Positions 7,442-14,459 of a stretch of 18,723 nucleotides of DNA are shown here, piece by piece. The stretch lies in NCBI RefSeq assembly GCF_000169095.1, contig NZ_AAVU01000075.1, positions 1 through 18,723 on the forward strand. Reading direction: 5' to 3'. A model generated the notes under the pieces. It had not been told where the DNA came from and did no database searches. It saw nothing but the letters and a program-made list of their open reading frames with translations. Numbering within the stretch: position 1 is the stretch's first letter; each line of letters starts with the position of its first letter. Made by a program: the position numbers and the translations under genes. This DNA is from Lyngbya sp. PCC 8106 (GTDB taxonomy: Bacteria; Cyanobacteriota; Cyanobacteriia; Cyanobacteriales; Microcoleaceae).

Positions 7442-8833
7442 ATGGCTAATCTAACACCTAATCCCAGTTATAGCGTCACCATTCGTATCGAACTTCCCAA
7501 TAAAGCCGGAATGCTAGCTGGCGTCACCCAAGCCATTGCAGGAGTTGGGGGGAACTTAGGACAAATCGATTTGATTGAGTATACTCGCAACACTACAATT
7601 CGCGAGATTACTGTCAATGCCTATAGTAGCGAACACGCCGAGAAAATTGTCCAGGCGGTCAAAGCGTTACCCGACTTTAAGGTTGTTTCTGTTTATGATC
7701 GCACATTCAACCTTCATCGCAAGGGTAAAATTCGGATTGAAAGCAAAATTCCCCTCAAATCTCAAGATGATTTGGCAATGGCCTATACACCCGGAGTGGG
7801 TCGAATTTGTCGGGCTATTGCTGATGATCCCCAAGAACTCTACAATCTCACCATTAAACAAAATACCGTTGCCATTGTCACTGATGGCAGTGCGGTTTTG
7901 GGCTTAGGAAATTTGGGGCCGGGGGGGGCTTTACCCGTCATGGAAGGAAAAGCCATGTTATTTAAGGAATTTGGGGGGATTGACGCCTTTCCGATTTGTC
8001 TCGATACCCAAGATACCGATGCCATTATCAACACGGTGAAATATTTAGCCCCGGTTTTTGGTGGAGTGAACTTGGAAGATATTGCTGCACCTCGTTGTTT
8101 TGAAATTGAAGCCAAACTGCGAGAAATCCTCGATATCCCCATTTTTCACGACGATCAACATGGAACCGCAATTGTGAGTTTAGCCGCCTTATTGAACGCC
8201 CTCAAACTGGTGAAAAAATCCATTGAGGAGGTTCGGGTGGTGATTAATGGTGCGGGTGCGGCAGGAGTCGCGATCGCTCGTTTATTGCAAGAAGCAGGTG
8301 TTCGTCATATCATTATGTGTGATTCTAAAGGGATTCTCTCGCTTTCGCGATCGGATCTCAATCCCCAAAAACAAGCATTTGCCGTAGAAATGTCCGGTTC
8401 TCTGGCAGATGCGATGAAAGAGACTGATGTATTCATGGGAGTAAGCGCTCCCGGTGTAGTGACTCCAGAGATGGTGCGTTCGATGGCAAAAGATCCGATT
8501 GTGTTTGCGATGGCTAACCCCATTCCGGAAATTCAACCCGAGTTGATTGTCGATGATGTGGCGATCATGGCAACGGGACGCAGTGACTATCCGAACCAAA
8601 TTAACAACGTTCTGGCCTTTCCGGGGATTTTTCGCGGTGCCCTCGACTGTCGAGCAACCACATTAACCACCAAGATGTATTTAGAAGCGGCAGTGGCGAT
8701 CGCGGGCCTGGTTAATCCTTCTGATCTGTCTCGTGAACATATTATCCCCTCTGTGTTCGATCTACGAGTCGCCCAAGCGGTAGCCGGAGCAGTTTCTCAT
8801 ACGGCTCGGACTGAAGGTGTTGCTCGCAACTAA
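7442..8833 (+). CDS. NAD(P)-dependent malic enzyme with N-terminal ACT domain
   Basis: Oxidatively decarboxylates malate to pyruvate and CO2 in the cytoplasm, feeding pyruvate and reducing power to metabolism. At 463 aa it has three parts: an ACT domain (about residues 8-85, VTIRIELPNKAGMLAGVTQAI), the malic domain (about 90-240) and a Rossmann NAD-binding domain (about 245-455). Key residues visible are the catalytic Tyr115 (AYTPGVGR) and Lys170 (MEGKAMLF), the metal-site region FHDDQHGT (235-242) and the dinucleotide loop GAGAAG (270-275). An Asp ends the second strand (IIMCDSKG), which by family logic favours NAD over NADP. The ACT domain suggests control by a small ligand, perhaps an amino acid. 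No strong ribosome binding site precedes the ATG. A run of eight G lies at 7921-7928. Confidence 0.93.
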   Translation: MANLTPNPSYSVTIRIELPNKAGMLAGVTQAIAGVGGNLGQIDLIEYTRNTTIREITVNAYSSEHAEKIVQAVKALPDFKVVSVYDRTFNLHRKGKIRIESKIPLKSQDDLAMAYTPGVGRICRAIADDPQELYNLTIKQNTVAIVTDGSAVLGLGNLGPGGALPVMEGKAMLFKEFGGIDAFPICLDTQDTDAIINTVKYLAPVFGGVNLEDIAAPRCFEIEAKLREILDIPIFHDDQHGTAIVSLAALLNALKLVKKSIEEVRVVINGAGAAGVAIARLLQEAGVRHIIMCDSKGILSLSRSDLNPQKQAFAVEMSGSLADAMKETDVFMGVSAPGVVTPEMVRSMAKDPIVFAMANPIPEIQPELIVDDVAIMATGRSDYPNQINNVLAFPGIFRGALDCRATTLTTKMYLEAAVAIAGLVNPSDLSREHIIPSVFDLRVAQAVAGAVSHTARTEGVARN

Positions 8834-8837
8834 AGAG

Positions 8838-8850
8838 TTAACCGGGTTAA
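8838..8850. promoter_or_regulatory. TTAACC-G-GGTTAA dyad after the malic enzyme stop
   Basis: A 13-bp dyad with perfect 6-bp arms begins five bases after the stop codon. A related dyad, GTTAA-A-TTAAC, lies at 8983-8993 in the same gap. The pair could be operator-like sites or chance AT-rich palindromes. Confidence 0.25.
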
Positions 8851-8863
8851 TCTGGTCAAACTC

Positions 8864-8908
8864 GGGGCAGGAGAATCACAAAGCAACAAAAAGTGTATCC
8901 TCCGCCCC
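8864..8908 (+). terminator. GC-rich hairpin downstream of the malic enzyme gene
   Basis: GGGGC (8864-8868) pairs with GCCCC (8904-8908), and GGAG (8870-8873) with CTCC (8900-8903), leaving one bulged A at 8869 and a 26-nt loop. It lies 31 nt after the stop. It is a likely 3'-end structure, but no T-run follows. Confidence 0.5.
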
Positions 8909-9077
8909 AAAATAAAGTTGATAGTCTTTTCAGTCAACCTTCGAGTTCAGCAGTTGGGGAAAGGGAAAAAAATGGGTAACGGGTTAAATTAACTCCTTTC
9001 GGATATCTCTACATCAGCCAAAGGGAACCAGTTCGGCAATTGTCTACTCTAGTAATCAGGATGGCTTACCTAAAACA

Positions 9078-9091
9078 AGTGCGATCGCACT
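9078..9091. repeat. Extended HIP1 palindrome
   Basis: AGTGCGATCGCACT is a perfect 14-bp palindrome centred on the HIP1 octamer GCGATCGC. HIP1 is abundant across cyanobacterial genomes. This copy is intergenic, while most others in the window lie inside genes. Confidence 0.7.
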
Positions 9092-9212
9092 CGGCGTTAA
9101 GGATGTCAAACGCTCGTATCATAACGCTTTCAGGGTGATGAGAATAACAGCATTGTCTTCAGGTGATCACGCTTGAACTAAGGTCAATTGCAGTTACCTC
9201 AGAGAGTGGAAC

Positions 9213-9295
9213 ATCGCAGTGCCTATGCGATTTAGTCTGCTCCTACTATTCAAAGTGTAGAGAGTTGATTCAGGACATCCACAATAAATCAACTC
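9213..9295 (+). promoter_or_regulatory. Two hairpins in the hetZ leader
   Basis: ATCGCA (9213-9218) pairs with TGCGAT (9226-9231) around a 7-nt loop. GAGTTGATT (9262-9270) pairs perfectly over 9 bp with AATCAACTC (9287-9295) around a 16-nt loop. The second ends 59 nt before the hetZ ATG. They could be a 5'-UTR control element or a binding site for a dimeric regulator. Confidence 0.45.
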
Positions 9296-9354
9296 CCTCA
9301 CTGCCCTTCACTCTTTGCTTATGCAAATGGTGCATTACCCTGAGGTTAGAGAAA

Positions 9355-10575
9355 ATGTTTGCTAATACCCAATCCTTCAACCCCGCTACCAACACCTATC
9401 AAACTTCCGATGTTCAAGCTGGAAACACCTTTGCAGTCGATCAAGAACTTGACCCTCAAACGCTAGCAGATATTCTCCTCGAAGAATTGTCTACCACCTT
9501 GCAAATGAGACCTGCAAGTGGTCAAGCCATCATGATGCGAATTGCCCTTGAGGTCGAACGCATTTGTGAAAAGAGCAAGCGCATTCAATCCTCTGGAGAA
9601 GTTCGTACTTGGCAGCTTAATTTAGGCCGTCATCGCTTACAAAAGTGCTTACAATACTACAAACTGGGTTCTAAGCAAGGTCGGGTTGAACTGCATTCCA
9701 CGTTAGCGGCTATGGTTTATCGTCATATTGCAGCGTTTGCGGCTCAACTGAATTTCCAAGCGCGTTACACCCTGATCGAAGACTTCCTGCAAGGATTTTA
9801 TATCGAGTCCTTACGAGCTTTCCGTCGGGAACACAACGTTGAAGAAGACTACACTCCTCACACCAAGTTAGAACTGTCTGAGTATATGGCTTTTACCGAA
9901 CAGTATGCCAAGCGTCAAATTGGTTTACCAGGTCGTAACCGTCAACGTCTGATTGTTCTTCGCGCTCAAGGATTTGCTAAAGGTCAACCCCCCGAAACTT
10001 CGATTGATATTGAATTGGCGGTTGAAGGCGGAAAAACTGAAGAAGCTGAAGCCCAAAGCCGTTCTTCGGCAATGCAACAAGTCCGTGAACAAATGGTTTC
10101 CGAAGCGGTAGACCCAGCAGATGCGGTTTTACGTCAACGGGTGGTTGCTGAGTTGGTTCAATATCTGGAATCTCAAGACCAGCCTGACTGTGTGAATTAT
10201 CTGATGCTAAAATTGCAGGATATGCAAGCGAGTGATATTGACAAAGCTCTTGGTTTAACAGCTCGTCAGCGCGATTATCTCCAACAACGGTTCAAGTATC
10301 ATGTTGAAAAGTTTGCCCGTTCGACCAATTGGAAGCTCGTTCATGAATGGTTAGGGGCAGACCTCAATCAAAAACTGGGGATGACAACCAGCCAATGGGA
10401 AGATTTTAAAACCCAATTATCCGTCAATCAACGCCAACTGTTGCAACTCAAGCGGGAGCAAAAAAGTGAAAAAGAAATCTCTAAAGTGCTTAAGTGTACG
10501 CCGAAGCAAGTGCAGAAGCGGTGGGCAAAACTCTTAGACTTGGCTTTTGCCTATCGTAATGGTGCTAACGCATAG
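9355..10575 (+). CDS. hetZ: HetZ-type heterocyst differentiation regulator
   Basis: Closely resembles HetZ, a DNA-binding regulator that acts early in heterocyst differentiation in Anabaena with HetR and PatU3; homologues also occur in filamentous species without heterocysts. From ATG 9355 the protein is 406 aa, close to the roughly 400 aa of known HetZ. This ATG has GAGG about nine bases upstream, so I prefer it to the in-frame GTG at 9163, which would add 64 residues without family character. The core blocks QLNLGRHRLQKCLQYYKLGS, VELHSTLAAMVYRHI and ARYTLIEDFLQGFYIESLRA look like the family. The C-terminal half contains DIDKALGLTARQRDYLQQRF and a last helix-turn-helix-like stretch (EISKVLKCTPKQVQKRWAKL), sigma-region-4-like and probably DNA-binding. 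The usual partners patU5/patU3 are not next to it; a PHP gene follows instead. I recognised the family from memory, without alignment. Confidence 0.82.
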   Translation: MFANTQSFNPATNTYQTSDVQAGNTFAVDQELDPQTLADILLEELSTTLQMRPASGQAIMMRIALEVERICEKSKRIQSSGEVRTWQLNLGRHRLQKCLQYYKLGSKQGRVELHSTLAAMVYRHIAAFAAQLNFQARYTLIEDFLQGFYIESLRAFRREHNVEEDYTPHTKLELSEYMAFTEQYAKRQIGLPGRNRQRLIVLRAQGFAKGQPPETSIDIELAVEGGKTEEAEAQSRSSAMQQVREQMVSEAVDPADAVLRQRVVAELVQYLESQDQPDCVNYLMLKLQDMQASDIDKALGLTARQRDYLQQRFKYHVEKFARSTNWKLVHEWLGADLNQKLGMTTSQWEDFKTQLSVNQRQLLQLKREQKSEKEISKVLKCTPKQVQKRWAKLLDLAFAYRNGANA

Positions 10576-10678
10576 GATCGGGTAGGTAAGAGCATGGTGA
10601 ACCGCGATAATGTTGAGAGGAAAGCTAGAGTCTCACTATCCGATCGCCCCAATAGGTCTACCATGTTCACCCCGATCC
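10575..10678 (+). repeat. 104-nt structured segment directly after hetZ
   Basis: GGATCGGG (10575-10582) pairs with CCCGATCC (10671-10678), enclosing CATGGT/ACCATG (near 10593 and 10659). The same left arm, GATCGGGTAG (10576-10585), can instead pair with CTATCCGATC (10636-10645) over 10 bp with one G-T pair. The left strand overlaps the hetZ stop. It could be a terminator, a switch-like 3' UTR or a small folded repeat element. There is no T-run after it. Confidence 0.5.
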
Positions 10679-10880
10679 TCCCTGAAACTGCAAGATTAAG
10701 AATAAACTTTTAATGATAAACAATTCCTCAACCAATGATAAGTAAAAATGCTAGGTTTTACTGATAATAATTTCTAATCTTGTATTTTAAAGTTTTAGTG
10801 TTGACAACGAACTATTCTAAGGCAAATTAGATACAGTACACTGAAGTTACAGTTTATTAAGTATAGTTATCCAAATCACC
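10679..10880. other. Promoter region of the PHP gene
   Basis: AT-rich with no gene. A perfect -35 box TTGACA lies at 10801-10806, but the best -10 candidate (TAGATA, 10828-10833) is 21 nt away, longer than ideal. The full hetZ-PHP gap, including the structured segment, is 305 nt. Confidence 0.35.
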
Positions 10881-11642
10881 ATGTTTGCTAACCTAGCTCC
10901 GGCTTCTGCTTCATTAGATCGGATCTCTCATCCGAGAGGGAACGCAGATGAACAATTATCATCGGATGCAATGGCTCAAAACCTGACTGCACTTCAGCGA
11001 GTTTTCCGAACAATTGACATCAATAGCTGTCCGTCTTCCTATAACTTTCATATGCACACGGTTAAGTCGGATGGACAGCTCAAACCCAATCAACTCATAG
11101 AACAAGCCATTGCGATCGGCTTGAAAGGATTGGCGATTACCGATCATCATACAACCCAAGGGTATACTGAAGCACAACGATGGTTAGAAGCCTGGAAAGC
11201 TAGCCATCCTGAAAATAGTTCCACGGCTCCGACTTTGTGGACTGGTTTAGAAATTAATGCGGGTTTACTGAATGTAGAGGTGCATATTCTCGCTTATGCT
11301 TTTAACCCACAAGCCATCTGTTTACAGCCCTATCTCCAGGGTCATACGCTCAAAGGTTCTCATTACCGAGCCGAAAATGTGATTGCTGCGATTCATCAAG
11401 CGGGGGGTTTAGCCGTTTTGGCTCATCCGGCGCGTTATCGATCTCCCGCGAAAGCTTTAATTTCGGAAGCTGCTCGTTTCGGGATTGATGGTGTAGAAGT
11501 CTACTACAGTTATCGTAATACGAATCCGTGGCAACCTACACCCAAGATTACCGAAGAAGTCAAACAGTTGGCAAATCGGTACGGACTTCTGCACACCTGT
11601 GGTACTGATACTCATGGGTGTAATCTTCTTTTGCGCCTCTAG
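10881..11642 (+). CDS. PHP-domain metal-dependent phosphoesterase
   Basis: A 253-residue stand-alone PHP (polymerase and histidinol phosphatase) domain protein, probably a cytoplasmic metal-dependent phosphatase. Members include nucleoside 3',5'-bisphosphate phosphatases, but the substrate here is not evident. All four PHP metal-binding motifs are present: HMHTVKSDG (H57, H59), DHH (88-90), LAHP (H182) and GTDTHG (241-246). The protein stops soon after motif IV (NLLLRL), as compact members of the family do, so it looks complete. About 50 polar residues precede the domain. No ribosome binding site is visible before the ATG. The first 11 bases of the gene are identical to those of hetZ upstream (MFAN start). 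It follows hetZ on the same strand, but a 305-nt gap with structure suggests its own promoter. Confidence 0.85.
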   Translation: MFANLAPASASLDRISHPRGNADEQLSSDAMAQNLTALQRVFRTIDINSCPSSYNFHMHTVKSDGQLKPNQLIEQAIAIGLKGLAITDHHTTQGYTEAQRWLEAWKASHPENSSTAPTLWTGLEINAGLLNVEVHILAYAFNPQAICLQPYLQGHTLKGSHYRAENVIAAIHQAGGLAVLAHPARYRSPAKALISEAARFGIDGVEVYYSYRNTNPWQPTPKITEEVKQLANRYGLLHTCGTDTHGCNLLLRL

Positions 11643-11704
11643 GCTAGGAGTTTAATTGAGTTGATGTGGGGAAACGATCAAAATCAGGGGTTTATTATTG
11701 ATGT

Positions 11705-11732
11705 GTGGTCAGTCACCGTTCTCACTGACCAC
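11705..11732 (+). terminator. Perfect hairpin downstream of the PHP gene
   Basis: GTGGTCAGT (11705-11713) and ACTGACCAC (11724-11732) form a perfect 9-bp stem with a 10-nt loop, followed at once by the dyad GATTAG-T-CTAATC (11734-11746). It sits 62 nt after the PHP stop. It is probably a 3'-end structure, though T-runs are absent. Confidence 0.5.
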
Positions 11733-11815
11733 TGATTAGTCTAATCCAGGGAGGGGTCATTAAGGGAATAGAAAAATGAATTGATCGGGTCTATTTTGAG
11801 GATATCTTGAGGATT

Positions 11816-11929
11816 TCAGCTTCCACCTCCCATAATCATCATCATTAGAAATGCAATCAAAAACATCACCAAAAGAAAGGTTTTGGTCAAAGATTCAGTT
11901 TCCCAGAAAGAAGGTTTGGAGGTTTTCAT
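11816..11929 (-). CDS. Small single-pass membrane peptide, 37 aa
   Basis: A short frame from ATG 11929 to TGA 11816 encodes 37 residues. The N-terminus is polar (MKTSKPSFWETESLTKT). A continuous hydrophobic stretch follows (FLLVMFLIAFLMMMIM, about residues 18-33), then GGGS. The layout, charged and polar head then one membrane helix, is typical of small cyanobacterial subunits and stress peptides. I do not recognise the family and cannot assign it to a complex. It is antisense to neither neighbour and lies alone in a 783-nt gap. No ribosome binding site is visible. It could be a chance frame, but the coherent membrane helix and polar head favour a real gene. Confidence 0.55.
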   Translation of the reverse strand: MKTSKPSFWETESLTKTFLLVMFLIAFLMMMIMGGGS

Positions 11930-12111
11930 GACGGAATTTTATATGATGTAATCAGGACTTATACCTTTAAACTAACAAATCGCTTCATCAATAGGGTAGA
12001 AGTCAAATAAATCTTAAATATATGTAAGTTTTCTTCAAATATTGAATCAACTCTACAACTCCAGAAAGAAATATTGTGTATAAATTCGCAACTAAATTGT
12101 TGACATCCTGA

Positions 12112-12330
12112 CGATTAGAGGTTCAAAAAACTGCTATATTAAGGGTTATAGCAGAAGTCGTCAGGTCAAAAATAAAACTCGCAAAATTGGGTTGGTTAAT
12201 TGATCCTAAAACCAAACAAGTAGAAGTATATCGCGCGGGTCAAGAAGTAGAAATTTTAGAAAATCCTACACTGTTATCAGGGGAAAGTATATTACCTGGA
12301 TTTGTATTAGACTTAACGGTAATTTGGTAA
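12112..12330 (+). pseudogene. Uma2-family endonuclease C-terminal remnant
   Basis: An open frame without a start codon, bounded by TGA at 12109 and TAA at 12328-12330. Its end reads KLAKLGWLIDPKTKQVEVYR, continues through GQEVEILENPTLLSGESILP and closes GFVLDLTVIW, a near-textbook Uma2 (DUF820) C-terminus. Just upstream it reads IAEVVRSKI, which resembles the family's EVxSP segment with the intervening ~25 residues missing, as if an internal deletion joined the two. The N-terminal half with the rest of the nuclease site is absent. Confidence 0.8.
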
Positions 12331-12425
12331 AATCATAGCAGGGAACAGTGTTTATCGTTATCAGTTATCTAGTCATCAGTGACCCGTTTTTTGTCTGTCC
12401 CCTCACTATTTATTAAGAGTATTGT

Positions 12426-13166
12426 CTACTGAGTCAAACCATGTTCTAGAGCATAACGAACTAACTCCGTGCGGCTATTGGTTCCGGTTTTCGTAAACAA
12501 ACGACTTACATATTTCTCAACATTACGAACACTGGTTTCTAAGCGACGGGCAATTTCTTTATTCATTAATCCTTGAGCCACCAAATCTAACACACTCTGT
12601 TCACGAGGCGTTAAATCAATCTTAATCGGGGGTGGAGTTGGAGTGATCCCACTTTTACCTTTTAGCATATTCTCAATCCGAGCAATTTGACCTGCTAAAG
12701 CGGCAATATCAGGATTTCCATCGGAACTACTTGCAGTCGCAACCGCTCGACGTTCCAGCAAGTTTTTGACGATAACAACCAATTCTTCGGGATCAAACGG
12801 TTTAGAAAGATAAGCATCACAACCCGCTTGATAGCCTTGAATGCGATCGGTTGTCATCCCCTTAGCGGTTAAAAAAACCACAGGTAAAGCTTTAAACAGG
12901 GGATCTTCGCGCATTTGTTTGAGGAACTGATAACCATCGACTTCTGGCATCATAATATCGGTAATTACTAAGTCGGGTAAATTTTGCTGTAACAGTTCCC
13001 AACCTTCGCGAGCATTACCCGCCACATCAACGGTAAAATCGCTATCTTCTAAGTAAGCTTGGACGGCTTCTCTGAGTCCCGGCTCATCATCAACCAACAA
13101 CAGTCGTGATGGGATTTGGGGGACTTCCATACCCTCGTTATCATTTCCCTGAGTCTGACTAGACAT
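12426..13166 (-). CDS. Response regulator, NarL/LuxR type (REC + HTH)
   Basis: A two-component transcription factor of 246 aa. The receiver domain (about residues 20-140) has the acidic pair D26/D27, the phospho-acceptor D70 (VITDIMMP) and K122 (LSKPFDP). A linker of about 45 residues follows. The LuxR-type helix-turn-helix is at 183-246 (LTPREQSVLDLVAQGLMNKE). The family is close in layout to cyanobacterial and plastid Ycf29/Rre1 regulators, but I cannot place it in a subgroup without a tree. No histidine kinase is adjacent. It lies 135 nt downstream of the GGDEF gene on the same strand, so co-regulation is possible. Start ATG 13166 has no ribosome binding site; an internal Met at residue 13 is an alternative that would still keep the receiver whole. 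Confidence 0.9.
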   Translation of the reverse strand: MSSQTQGNDNEGMEVPQIPSRLLLVDDEPGLREAVQAYLEDSDFTVDVAGNAREGWELLQQNLPDLVITDIMMPEVDGYQFLKQMREDPLFKALPVVFLTAKGMTTDRIQGYQAGCDAYLSKPFDPEELVVIVKNLLERRAVATASSSDGNPDIAALAGQIARIENMLKGKSGITPTPPPIKIDLTPREQSVLDLVAQGLMNKEIARRLETSVRNVEKYVSRLFTKTGTNSRTELVRYALEHGLTQ

Positions 13167-13301
13167 TAATTTTACTTTGGTTTAACCTTATACTTTACTT
13201 TTCACTCTAGCGAACTTGAGAACCGAAAGAGATCTATCAAATGGACGGTTTTCTAGACCGAATTTACACTTGACAAATATCCTCTAGTTTTACTAATTTT
13301 T

Positions 13302-14288
13302 CTAAATTCTGAAAACAACGCGATCACGTCCTGCTTTTTTCGCTTCGTACAAGGCTCGATCCGCTTCTCCAATCAAAAAATCTTCTGATAAATAATGATT
13401 GGGAATTAGACTCGCTACTCCTAAGCTTAAAGTAACAAAGTTACTCACCCGAGAATTGGGATGTTCGATCTCAATTGCGTGTAGAGAATGTCGAATATCT
13501 TCAGCGACTTTTACGGCACCTTGAAGTTGAGTATTGGGTAAAATAATTGCAAATTCTTCACCTCCATAACGCGCCACTAAGTCAGCCGGACGCTGAACTT
13601 TTTCACAGATGGTTTGAGCGACTTGTTGTAAACATAAGTCTCCTGCTCGATGACCATAGGTGTCATTATAAGCTTTAAAAAAATCAACGTCACATAAAAT
13701 CAGTGAGAGGGGAAGACGTTCTCGGGAGAGTCTTTTCCATTCGGAATGTAAACCTTGATCAAATCGACGACGGTTGGCAATTTGGGTTAAACTATCTAGA
13801 GCAGCAATTTGTTCTAATTTTTGATTGGCAGTTTCTAATTGTTCCGTCAAGGTTCGCGATCGCTCGATTTGTTTTTTTAGCTCTTTCATCGCCCATTGAG
13901 TTTGTAAAATTCGACGAATTCGCTGACGTAAGACAGGCCAATGAATCGGTTTTGTAACGTAATCTGTTGCACCAACATCAAAAGCTCGATCAACAGATTG
14001 TTCATCGTCGAGAGCAGTGATTATCAAGACAGGTGGACAATGTTCACCTAAAGTTTGTTTGAGTTGAGCGCAACAGGTAAAACCATCAATTTCAGGTAAA
14101 ACTGCATCTAGCAAAATCATATCAGGTTTTAAAGTCGGACATTGCTCAAAACACTTTTTTCCATCGCTAAATTTAACAACACGATATCCCTGACTTTCTA
14201 TTTCAAAACTAATCATTTCTCGGTGAGACAAGTTGTCATCAACCACAACAATTAAACGGGTATGGGTTTCAAAAACTGGGTATAACAT
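13302..14288 (-). CDS. Diguanylate cyclase response regulator (REC + GGDEF)
   Basis: Makes the second messenger c-di-GMP from two GTP, under control of a phosphorylated receiver. It is 328 aa. The REC domain (about residues 11-130) has D17/D18, phospho-acceptor D61 (ILLDAVLP) and K113 (VTKPIHW). A coiled-coil linker follows (about 133-165, KKQIERSRTLTEQLETANQK). The GGDEF domain is at about 165-328. The active-site signature is RYGGEEF (residues 240-246), a catalytically competent variant. The product-inhibition I-site RPAD (233-236) lies five residues before GGEEF, so feedback control is expected. The layout resembles PleD/WspR-type proteins with one receiver. No kinase is nearby. The start is ATG 14288. 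Confidence 0.93.
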   Translation of the reverse strand: MLYPVFETHTRLIVVVDDNLSHREMISFEIESQGYRVVKFSDGKKCFEQCPTLKPDMILLDAVLPEIDGFTCCAQLKQTLGEHCPPVLIITALDDEQSVDRAFDVGATDYVTKPIHWPVLRQRIRRILQTQWAMKELKKQIERSRTLTEQLETANQKLEQIAALDSLTQIANRRRFDQGLHSEWKRLSRERLPLSLILCDVDFFKAYNDTYGHRAGDLCLQQVAQTICEKVQRPADLVARYGGEEFAIILPNTQLQGAVKVAEDIRHSLHAIEIEHPNSRVSNFVTLSLGVASLIPNHYLSEDFLIGEADRALYEAKKAGRDRVVFRI

Positions 14289-14331
14289 GAGTTAAATTTG
14301 GAAAAAAGCAAGGATAAAATTGATGCGACTA

Positions 14332-14360
14332 CTAATATTAGTATAGCCTTGACTTGTCAA
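14332..14360 (-). promoter_or_regulatory. Candidate promoter of the GGDEF gene
   Basis: On the minus strand a perfect -35 TTGACA (14360-14355) and TATTAG (14337-14332) are 17 nt apart, predicting a start near 14325 and a leader of about 37 nt. The -35 lies in the dyad TTGAC-TT-GTCAA (14349-14360). The -10 overlaps the 12-bp palindrome ACTAATATTAGT (14331-14342). Confidence 0.4.
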
Positions 14361-14459
14361 AAAAATCTCTATTTTGAGTATAACTTAACAGTCTATCTAT
14401 GAAAAAGAATATTGATTTGTATTATTTTATGTATATTTAATGAGTGCATCAGACTTCAA

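Larger units (their letters stand above)
8834..9354. other. Long intergenic and leader region upstream of hetZ
   Basis: A 521-nt gap. Besides the dyads and terminator-like hairpin in its first part, it holds a 14-bp palindrome around a HIP1 site (AGTGCGATCGCACT, 9078-9091), a GCGTTA/TAACGC pair near 9093-9129, and two hairpins close to hetZ (9213-9231 and 9262-9295). An open frame in phase with hetZ extends back to a GTG at 9163, but its residues show no family resemblance. In Anabaena, hetZ has a long upstream region controlled by HetR; I could not find the published HetR site pattern here. Confidence 0.5.
11643..12425. other. 783-nt region between the PHP and LuxR regulator genes
   Basis: It holds the hairpin at 11705-11732, the 37-residue peptide gene (11816-11929, minus strand) and a Uma2 remnant (12112-12330). 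The rest (11747-11815, 11930-12111, 12331-12425) is AT-rich with no recognisable gene or RNA. Confidence 0.55.

Noticed and set aside
8834..9354. HetR-binding site upstream of hetZ
   Set aside because: I looked for a GGGTCTAACCCC-like dyad as described for Anabaena targets and found none; the GGTTAA dyads do not match it.
9163..9354. N-terminal extension of hetZ from a GTG at 9163
   Set aside because: The 64 extra residues lack family character, and the ATG at 9355 has a good ribosome binding site and gives the expected length.
14399..14440. Thirteen-codon upstream open frame before metH (ATG at 14399)
   Set aside because: It is short, AT-rich, lacks a ribosome binding site and lies over 400 nt from metH; chance is the best explanation.
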